Shown here piece by piece: positions 1-4,815 of a stretch of DNA of 6,365 nucleotides. Made by a program: the position numbers and the translations under genes. Below the pieces are notes generated by a model. It did no database searches. It was not told the DNA's origin and was given only the letters and a program-made list of their open reading frames with translations. Source of the stretch: Candidatus Merdimorpha stercoravium (GTDB lineage Bacteria > Bacteroidota > Bacteroidia > Flavobacteriales > UBA1820); assembly GCA_018715295.1 (NCBI GenBank), contig DVLY01000068.1:1-6365 (forward strand). Direction: 5' to 3'. How positions within the stretch are numbered: position 1 is the first letter of the stretch; each line of letters starts with the position of its first letter.

Positions 1-1
1 G

Positions 2-3000
2 CTACTTTTCCCCCCGGCGGATCTTCTCCAACAACTGCGCGTAAAACACACTGGCCTGCAAAGCCGGCTCGTACCCCAGCACGATCAGTTGCTCCCGTGC
101 CCGGGACACCGTCACGTTGAGTTTCCGGTCCACCTCCCCCTGGGCATCGGCGGACTCCACCAACTGCATCTGCACCGGATCGAACACCGCCATCGAAACG
201 ACGATGATGTCCTTCTCCCCTCCCTGGAAACGCTCGACCGTATCTACCGTCACGTTTTCGGAAAGCTGCGGATCGTCTTCGATCTGTGCACGGATCACCC
301 CTACCTGCGCCCGCCAAGGCGTTACCACCCCTACCGTATCGGCCCCGAAACGTTTTCCATAGCGCTGCTTGATCTCCCGCAGGAGCCGGGATACCGTCTC
401 CGCCTCGCCGCGGTGCCGCTTGAAGACCGGCTCGTACTGCGAAGGAAGAAAGCACAAACGAGGCTCCTGGCGGCAAGCGCGCTGACGCGCAGTCCCACTG
501 CGCAATCGCCCCTGGTAAAACGGATTGACCAGTTCGGCGATCTGCTCGTGCATCCGGAAATGCGTATCGAGCATCGCCCGCACCCCCTCGAAGCCCTGCT
601 GCTCGGCATAGCGCCACAGGCGTTCAAAGAGCGAATCGCGCAGATCGAACAAACCCTTCGCACGCAAATCGGGATCCTCCACCCGCGCATACGCCCCGCT
701 TTGCAAGGTAACCGCCGGCAACTGCTTCTGGTCGCCGAGCAGGACGAACTTCCGAAAACCGGCCAGCACACCCCCCAACTGCACCTCCGTCAATTGGGAA
801 GCCTCGTCCACCAGCACCACATCGCGGGGAAAGAGTTCCTTCAAGTCGTCCGCCCGCGACACGTACGCCGACACCGTCGAAAGGATCACCCGCCGGGAAG
901 AGACATATTCGCGCAACTGGTTTATCTTCATCCCCTCCGCCACCCGGGAGAGCGTACGGTCCTGCTGCGCGGCAGACTCGTGTCCCAAGCGCAGAAAGTC
1001 GATCTCCGCACGGTGCAAACGGTCGGCTATCTCGGCTACCGCCCGGTTGGTAAAGGCCAGTATCGTGAGCGTATCGCACGTACAGTCCAGCACATTGCGG
1101 ACGATCCCCATCAACGCCCCGGAAGTCTTGCCCGTACCCGGAGGCCCCTGCAACAGGAAATACTCCCGCGCCCGCAACGCGCCGCGCACCGCCGCATTCT
1201 GTCCCGGCGTGAGTTTCGCCTGCTCCCGGTAGGGAAATTCCTCTTCCCCGGGACGCAACGTACCCGACACCGCTCCCCGCGCCGCCGAATGGCCAGAGAA
1301 CAAAGTGTACATTCCGGCCACCGACGACCAATATCCCCGCTCCATCATGTCGTGCTCGGCCACCCAACGGTCTTCGCTGCGGAAATACTCCAACTCCGCA
1401 CGCGCCCCCCGGGGGACGAACTCCAGACGGTCGTTTTCCACCGCCCGCAAAGTTCCCTTGACCACCCGGTTGTGCAGTACATCGTCCCGCTGGCCGCGGT
1501 AGGGATACAGCACCACCGGATCGCCCGCGCGGAGGGTATGCTCCACCGGCTCGCGGATGGCAAAGTACAGGACGTGTTCCCGACGGTCGTACCATTCCAA
1601 GGACAGGGAATCCACCACGGCATAGTTCTCCCGCTTGCGCCGGTACGAATCCCTCCACAAGCTGGCATAGCCGTGGGAGGCCGTCCCTTCGCGCCCCGGG
1701 CGCAGGAAAGCGCCGGTCTTGGCCGCCAGCATTTCCCGAAGGGTAAAGGACAAAAACGCTCCGTAATACTTCCGCTCCCAGGACGACATCCCCCGGTAGA
1801 ACGAAGCGAACTGCTCGAGAGCTTCCCGCAGGTAGGCGGGCAAAGGCCCGAAATGCTCCGCATCGAGGGCTTCCAGCGGAGAAAGGTCGCCTTCGGCCAG
1901 GCGGTACACCCGATCGATCAGTTCATTGCGCAAGGCGATGATCGACTTCCGGTCGGTAGCAGAAGAGAGGAAATTACGCACCGGATACTGCGATGCCGAG
2001 GAATAAAACAGGGCCGATGTTCCCCTTCGCCGAGGGCCGTACACGCTGGTGAGCAACATGTCGTAGCAGGCCACCTGCACCTGGTGCGAAGGCCACAGCG
2101 CGGTCCCGCCGGGCGGACGGCCGCTTTTGAGTTCGTAGATGTTCTTCAGAGCCGGATCGTCCGGATATTCGGTCAGCACGTCCAGGCGCCCTTGCATCCC
2201 GTAGAGAGCCGAGAGGAACGATGGCTCCACGCACACCCGCTGACCCTGCAAACCCCGGGCAAAGGCAGCGATGTTGTCCCGATGTTCGGCCACGACCGTA
2301 TCCCAGATCCGGCGGACCGTCTCGCCGCCGTAGCGCGCCGCTTTGAGCAGGTTTCGGGACAGCGCCTGGCGGAATACCGTCCGAGGGTCGGCTTTTTCAT
2401 CCTCCAGGTAGGCGTCCAGCAGATCGTTGATCAGCGTACCGCGCAGCATGGCTTCCGAGTCGCGGTCGGGGAGCAGTTTGGAGAGCAGAAAGATGTTGGC
2501 ATTGGCTTGCTCGCCGTCAAAGCATGCGGCGATGTCGGTTACATCCACCAGAAAATCGGGTTCGAGCACGATGAGGGTATCCGCGGTGGTGTACAGCAGG
2601 GAGGGGGTAGCCCCTTGCTTCAGATCGGTGATATTGACGGCCCAATACGGACGGACGATCTCCCGCAGGCGCATCAGGTCGCCCCGGATCACGCCCGAGG
2701 GATAGCTTTCGGCCACGACGATGCGGTACTTTTCCTCCCGAACGTCCCCTTGGGCGCGGGCCAGGACTTCGAGTTGGTAGTACCGGCGGGCTTGCTGGAT
2801 GCGCATCGGCGATACGCCGGTAACCACGGCGGAAAACAAGCCGGAGAGGGCAGGCCGGCTGTCGGCTCCTTGCGGAGCCGACAGCACGGCTTGCTCGCAC
2901 CGGGAGAGCAGTTGCGACAAAGCCTCCTCGTCGGGGCGCACACCGCTGAATCCGTACAGGATGTACAACAACTCGGACAACCGTTCCGAAAGCTCCTGCG

Positions 3001-3295
3001 GCGATGACGGCCCTTCGCCCGCCGCACGGCGGGCGAAGGCCGTCATCGCCGCCCGCAAACGCTCCCCCGCCCCGCAACGGCTGCACAAGTACACCATCCG
3101 GGAATACTGCGTGCCGAATGCCCGAAGGTCGCCCTCGAGCATCTTGGCTACCGCGTATTCGAACACGGCTCGCAGCTCGTTCCAGGCTTCCCCGGGTGCT
3201 GCGGTCCCTTCTCCGCGGGTAAGAGCAGAGAGACGGCGATAAAGCATCCGTACCGTCTCCTGGGGCAATTCGTTCAATACTTCCTGCTGCTTCAC
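2..3295 (-). CDS. Dna2-like nuclease-helicase (PD-(D/E)XK plus SF1 helicase)
   Basis: Predicted 1097-residue ATP-dependent 5'-3' DNA/RNA helicase of the Upf1/Dna2-like SF1 group, fused to a Cas4/RecB-like nuclease domain. Residues 1 to about 230 are unassigned (CxxC at 71/74). The nuclease domain spans about 280-420: the helix RGTLINDLL (285-293), GRLD (Asp372), ELKSG (Glu388, Lys390) and Q-x3-Y (Gln407, Tyr411). A beta-rich segment (about 590-640) resembles the 1B barrel. Helicase motifs: Q motif LTPGQ (Gln699), Walker A GPPGTGKT (717-724), Ia FTN (748-750), Walker B DEAS (830-833), III LLGDQKQLP (852-860), FRMH (913-916), TPWRAQ, V VDTVERFQGGE (1017-1027) and VI SRAR (1064-1067). Oddities: the His usual in the first nuclease helix is Asn290, and the cysteines of the Dna2/Cas4 iron-sulfur cluster are not evident. 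The start is GTG (3293-3295), limited upstream by TGA; TTG codons 7 and 10 or ATG codon 17 are alternatives. It ends at TAG (2-4). A DNA repair or replication role is likely but inferred. Confidence 0.9.
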   Translation of the reverse strand: MKQQEVLNELPQETVRMLYRRLSALTRGEGTAAPGEAWNELRAVFEYAVAKMLEGDLRAFGTQYSRMVYLCSRCGAGERLRAAMTAFARRAAGEGPSSPQELSERLSELLYILYGFSGVRPDEEALSQLLSRCEQAVLSAPQGADSRPALSGLFSAVVTGVSPMRIQQARRYYQLEVLARAQGDVREEKYRIVVAESYPSGVIRGDLMRLREIVRPYWAVNITDLKQGATPSLLYTTADTLIVLEPDFLVDVTDIAACFDGEQANANIFLLSKLLPDRDSEAMLRGTLINDLLDAYLEDEKADPRTVFRQALSRNLLKAARYGGETVRRIWDTVVAEHRDNIAAFARGLQGQRVCVEPSFLSALYGMQGRLDVLTEYPDDPALKNIYELKSGRPPGGTALWPSHQVQVACYDMLLTSVYGPRRRGTSALFYSSASQYPVRNFLSSATDRKSIIALRNELIDRVYRLAEGDLSPLEALDAEHFGPLPAYLREALEQFASFYRGMSSWERKYYGAFLSFTLREMLAAKTGAFLRPGREGTASHGYASLWRDSYRRKRENYAVVDSLSLEWYDRREHVLYFAIREPVEHTLRAGDPVVLYPYRGQRDDVLHNRVVKGTLRAVENDRLEFVPRGARAELEYFRSEDRWVAEHDMMERGYWSSVAGMYTLFSGHSAARGAVSGTLRPGEEEFPYREQAKLTPGQNAAVRGALRAREYFLLQGPPGTGKTSGALMGIVRNVLDCTCDTLTILAFTNRAVAEIADRLHRAEIDFLRLGHESAAQQDRTLSRVAEGMKINQLREYVSSRRVILSTVSAYVSRADDLKELFPRDVVLVDEASQLTEVQLGGVLAGFRKFVLLGDQKQLPAVTLQSGAYARVEDPDLRAKGLFDLRDSLFERLWRYAEQQGFEGVRAMLDTHFRMHEQIAELVNPFYQGRLRSGTARQRACRQEPRLCFLPSQYEPVFKRHRGEAETVSRLLREIKQRYGKRFGADTVGVVTPWRAQVGVIRAQIEDDPQLSENVTVDTVERFQGGEKDIIVVSMAVFDPVQMQLVESADAQGEVDRKLNVTVSRAREQLIVLGYEPALQASVFYAQLLEKIRRGEK
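487..503. repeat. Small perfect hairpin in the helicase gene
   Basis: GCGCAGT (487-493) and ACTGCGC (497-503) form a 7-bp stem with a 3-nt loop. It is in the coding region between the FRMH and TPWRAQ motifs. In GC-rich coding DNA a stem of this size may be chance. It is listed because the same gene carries two much stronger ones. Confidence 0.5.
2837..2893. repeat. Second inverted repeat inside the helicase gene
   Basis: A perfect 12-bp stem, GCTGTCGGCTCC (2858-2869) with GGAGCCGACAGC (2874-2885), has a 4-nt loop TTGC. A further 7-bp outer pair, CAAGCCG (2837-2843) with CGGCTTG (2887-2893), is separated by an uneven internal loop. It is in frame at about residues 135-153. The arms are unrelated in sequence to the inverted repeat at 2998-3052, so the two are not copies of one element. 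Confidence 0.85.
2998..3052. repeat. 55-bp near-perfect inverted repeat inside the helicase gene
   Basis: Left arm 2998-3024 and right arm 3027-3052 are complementary over 26 bp, with a single extra C in the left arm (in the CCC at 3011-3013) and only two bases (CA, 3025-3026) between them. It lies in the helicase reading frame at residues 82-100 (AAMTAFARRAAGEGPSSP). The arms are very GC-rich, so a stable mRNA hairpin or DNA cruciform is expected. No T-run follows and no target-site duplication is obvious, so I do not call it a terminator or transposon. Confidence 0.9.
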
Positions 3296-3300
3296 AAGTG

Positions 3301-3330
3301 CAAAGTAACAAAAAAAACCGCCCCTTCAAA
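3301..3330 (-). promoter_or_regulatory. Possible Bacteroidota-type promoter inside the terminator
   Basis: Minus strand. TTACTTTG (3301-3308) matches the Bacteroidota -7 consensus TAnnTTTG at 5 of 6 defined bases. TTTG (3327-3330), which falls at the terminator loop, lies 18 bp upstream, close to the usual spacing for the -33 box. Transcription would begin around the GTG at 3295, giving an almost leaderless mRNA for that start, or a short leader if translation begins at a later codon such as the ATG at 3245-3247. T-rich sequence makes chance matches likely, so this is tentative. Confidence 0.3.
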
Positions 3331-3338
3331 AGGGGCGG
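3310..3338 (-). terminator. Intrinsic terminator after rplT
   Basis: On the minus strand a perfect 9-bp stem, CCGCCCCTT (3330-3338) with AAGGGGCGG (3318-3326), has a 3-nt loop. It is followed directly by eight T residues (3310-3317). The first two U's can also pair with G3339 and A3340 to lengthen the stem. The T-run is on the minus-strand side only, so it acts for the rplT unit. It ends 14 bp before the start codon of the helicase gene, so that gene needs its own promoter or readthrough. Confidence 0.93.
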
Positions 3339-3378
3339 CTATCACATCCGGAGAGGATTCTCGTTTCGGTTCGACGAT

Positions 3379-3723
3379 TTACTTTACTTTCTCTACGACA
3401 GCTTTGAAGGCTTCGGGGTTGTTCAGAGCCAAGTCGGCCAGCACCTTGCGGTTGAGCTCGATACCGGCTTTCTTCAAACGGCCCATCAACACCGAATAGG
3501 ACATCCCGTAAGCCCGGGCTCCTGCGCTGATACGCACGATCCACAGAGCACGGAAATTGCGCTTTTTCTGTTTGCGGTCGCGGTAAGCGTAAACCAAACC
3601 TTTTTCGACGGTGTTCTTGGCTACCGTCCAAACGTTTTTCCTCGCACCGTAATTACCTTTGGCCAGCTTGAGGATCTTTTTGCGGCGCTCGCGCGCAGCG
3701 ACAACATTTACTGATCTTGACAT
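3379..3723 (-). CDS. rplT: Large ribosomal subunit protein bL20
   Basis: 50S protein that binds 23S rRNA and is needed early in subunit assembly; in several bacteria it also represses its own operon. The protein is 114 residues (118 in E. coli), with ATG at 3721-3723 and TAA at 3379-3381. The N-terminal half is the long basic extension that penetrates the rRNA (ARERRKKILKLAKGNYGARKNVW, in part; about residues 10-32), followed by AYRDRKQKKRNFRALWIVRI (about 46-65). The globular C-terminal half contains YGMSYSVLMGRLKKAGIELNRKVLADLA (in part) and the Bacteroidales-like end NNPEAFKAVVEKVK. It is the last gene of the thrS-infC-rpmI-rplT unit: a strong terminator lies about 40 bp after its stop. 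The codons before the ATG are A-rich, with no Shine-Dalgarno motif. Confidence 0.98.
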   Translation of the reverse strand: MSRSVNVVAARERRKKILKLAKGNYGARKNVWTVAKNTVEKGLVYAYRDRKQKKRNFRALWIVRISAGARAYGMSYSVLMGRLKKAGIELNRKVLADLALNNPEAFKAVVEKVK

Positions 3724-3783
3724 ACGATTTGTTTGTTTTTTTGCGACGGGCGGCTCTGGATTCGTCCGGGAGCTCTTCTTTGC

Positions 3784-3886
3784 ACCGCCACAGGGTTAAT
3801 AACCGTCCGCACGGACGGGAGGACAAGCCTCCCCGGCGGGAAAACCGACGGATACGCGATCCGTACACAAAAACCGACGCAGGGTT
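3784..3886. repeat. Short direct repeats in the rpmI-rplT spacer
   Basis: Two overlapping repeat families are visible on the plus strand. AAAACCGACG occurs exactly at 3841-3850 and 3870-3879. ACCGACGCAGGGTT (3873-3886) recurs with two mismatches as ACCGCCACAGGGTT (3784-3797). The copies flank the hairpin cluster. They may be remnants of a local duplication that lengthened this spacer, or binding sites; neither is shown. Confidence 0.4.
3803..3864 (-). other. Three consecutive hairpins upstream of rplT
   Basis: Three perfect 6-bp stems lie in 62 bp. In transcription order: ACGGAT (3859-3864) with ATCCGT (3848-3853), loop 5; GGGAGG (3828-3833) with CCTCCC (3817-3822), loop 5; and CCGTCC (3813-3818) with GGACGG (3803-3808), loop 4. 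The last two share two bases (3817-3818), so they compete slightly. After the third comes TTATTA, not a T-run. The stems are read directly from the sequence. Whether they fold or act in the mRNA is unknown. Confidence 0.5.
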
Positions 3887-3924
3887 TCCGGCGTTTTCAC
3901 ACCTGCCCACGCCATCCATTCCCG

Positions 3925-4119
3925 TTAGAGAACGAGCTGCTTGCGGATGTTGCCCATGTCGGCAGCATCGACCAGACCGGCTTTGGTCAGGTTGTGCTTG
4001 CGCTTGGTCTCCTTCTTGGTCAGGATATGGCTTTTGAAAGCGTGTTTGCGCTTGATTTTTCCGGATGCCGTGAGCTTGAAACGCTTCTTGGCACTGGATT
4101 TGGTTTTTAATTTAGGCAT
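3925..4119 (-). CDS. rpmI: Large ribosomal subunit protein bL35
   Basis: Small basic protein of the 50S subunit, 64 residues against 65 in E. coli. It starts at ATG (4117-4119) with the characteristic MPKLKTKSSAKKRFK and continues with the conserved HILTKKETKRKHNL block (about residues 31-44). It is very rich in Lys/Arg, as expected for an rRNA-binding protein, and ends at TAA (3925-3927). It lies between infC and rplT, the usual order of this operon. The distance to rplT (201 bp) is long for two adjacent ribosomal protein genes. Nothing in the reading frame is unusual. Confidence 0.98.
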   Translation of the reverse strand: MPKLKTKSSAKKRFKLTASGKIKRKHAFKSHILTKKETKRKHNLTKAGLVDAADMGNIRKQLVL

Positions 4120-4221
4120 TGATTGAAATGTTTATGAGAATGTCTCCTGTGATGTTTCTCTTTTTGCTTCTCTCCCCTGCCCCTTCGGTTTGCCGAGTCC
4201 GAACCGGCCGGGGGAAAAGTC
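4120..4221 (-). promoter_or_regulatory. infC-rpmI spacer, possible weak leader structure
   Basis: This 102-bp spacer has no ORF. Read on the minus strand, it can form a nested weak hairpin: a C-run (4210-4214) pairs with GGGG (4180-4183), and inside it CGGTT (4202-4206) pairs with AACCG (4186-4190). Nearer rpmI it becomes A-rich, ending ACATTTCAATCA before the ATG, as is common in Bacteroidota leaders. There is no T-run, so it is not an intrinsic terminator, and I see no TAnnTTTG promoter. A role as a ribosomal-protein leader is possible but unsupported beyond these short pairings. Confidence 0.3.
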
Positions 4222-4782
4222 TTATTTCTTTTTCTTGGGGGAGAGCAGCATGTACATCTGCTTGCCTTCCACCTTGGGCAGTTGATCCACCTTGCCGTAG
4301 GGCTCCAGGTCGGTAGCCAGACGCAGAAGCAGGATTTCGCCCTGATCCTTGTAGATGATGGAACGACCGCGGAAAAAGACATACGCCTTGATCTTGGAGC
4401 CTTCCTCCAGGAAACGGATGGCGTGCTTCTTTTTGAACTCGTAGTCGTGTTCGTCGGTTTGCGGGCCGAAGCGGATCTCTTTCAACACCACCTTGGTCGC
4501 GTTGGCCTTCATGGCCTTCTGGCGTTTCTTCTGCTCGTAGAGGAACTTGCTGTAATCCACTACGCGGCACACCGGCGGATCGGCCGTAGGCGATATTTCC
4601 ACCAGATCCACGCCCAAATCCCCGGCGATGCGCAAGGCTTCGTCGATGGAATAGACGCCCTGTTCCACATTCTCCCCCACCAGCCGCACCTGACGGGCGC
4701 GGATCCGGTCATTGATGTTGTGCTGGGGAGCCTGGGGCTCTACACGGCCCCTGAACGGTCTTTTGTTGTTAGGTAAAGCGAT
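4222..4782 (-). CDS. infC: Translation initiation factor IF-3, starting at ATC
   Basis: IF3 binds the 30S subunit, prevents premature 50S joining and checks start codon-initiator tRNA pairing. The protein is 186 residues if it begins at the ATC at 4780-4782 (MALPNNKRPFRGR...). The N domain contains NINDRIRARQVRLVGENVEQ (about residues 22-41), and the IF3 signature RVVDYSKFLYE lies at about 73-83. A linker leads to the C domain from about residue 97, with IRFGPQTDEHD (103-113) and FFRGRSI (136-142), ending in a Lys-rich tail. Start choice: the frame is closed by TAA at 4798-4800, and no ATG, GTG or TTG occurs in frame before the GTG at 4687-4689. Starting at that GTG would remove the conserved INDRIRARQ segment. 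ATC at 4780-4782 is the only AUU/AUC/AUA-type codon upstream of the conserved part. Non-AUG starts allowing IF3 autoregulation are known for infC in other bacteria; that this applies here is inferred. No Shine-Dalgarno motif is evident. Confidence 0.96.
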   Translation of the reverse strand: MALPNNKRPFRGRVEPQAPQHNINDRIRARQVRLVGENVEQGVYSIDEALRIAGDLGVDLVEISPTADPPVCRVVDYSKFLYEQKKRQKAMKANATKVVLKEIRFGPQTDEHDYEFKKKHAIRFLEEGSKIKAYVFFRGRSIIYKDQGEILLLRLATDLEPYGKVDQLPKVEGKQMYMLLSPKKKK

Positions 4783-4815
4783 GGCTCGAAAAGTTGTTTA
4801 GTTAGACTATGTTGG
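4780..4815 (-). promoter_or_regulatory. thrS-infC junction with ATC start codon of infC
   Basis: Read on the minus strand, 33 bp separate the thrS TAA from the ATC that must start infC. The stretch holds no ATG, no clear purine-rich Shine-Dalgarno motif and no terminator. The in-frame stop at 4798-4800 limits how far upstream infC can begin. In E. coli the rare AUU start lets IF3 lower its own synthesis by rejecting non-AUG initiation. The ATC here is consistent with the same feedback, but the regulatory role is inferred. Confidence 0.75.

Larger units (their letters stand above)
3724..3924 (-). promoter_or_regulatory. Long structured rpmI-rplT spacer, candidate rplT leader
   Basis: A 201-bp non-coding stretch between two co-directional ribosomal protein genes. 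An open frame crosses it into rplT but resembles no protein and reads rplT out of frame. Contents on the minus strand, in transcription order: about 40 nt without strong features, a U-rich piece containing CGTCGGTTTTT, a series of three hairpins (3803-3864), a UUAUUA stretch, and an A-rich final segment (GCAAAAAAACAAACAAATCGT, 3724-3744) before the rplT ATG. The first hairpin is followed by CGGTTTT, which is too short for a convincing terminator but could attenuate. bL20 represses its own operon through leader RNA in E. coli and Bacillus; that this spacer does the same is a hypothesis. Confidence 0.4.

Noticed and set aside
89..3007. A 972-codon open frame on the plus strand opposite the helicase gene.
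   Set aside because: It lies antisense to a gene with complete helicase motifs. Its translation is rich in His, Arg and Pro with no recognisable domain, as expected from the complement of GC-biased codons. Long antisense frames of this kind are common in GC-rich DNA.
3001..3049. The large palindrome as an intrinsic terminator or transposon end.
   Set aside because: No T-run follows on either strand, it lies inside an intact reading frame, and no transposase or flanking target duplication is seen.
3653..3919. An 88-codon minus-strand frame filling the rpmI-rplT spacer.
   Set aside because: It runs out of frame into rplT, has no recognisable protein similarity, and consists largely of the hairpin sequences. 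It is treated as non-coding.
4222..4689. infC starting at GTG (155 residues).
   Set aside because: It would remove the conserved INDRIRARQ segment of the IF3 N domain, which is encoded immediately upstream in the same frame.
4282..4776. A 164-codon plus-strand frame opposite infC.
   Set aside because: It is antisense to a certain IF3 gene and shows no domain of its own.
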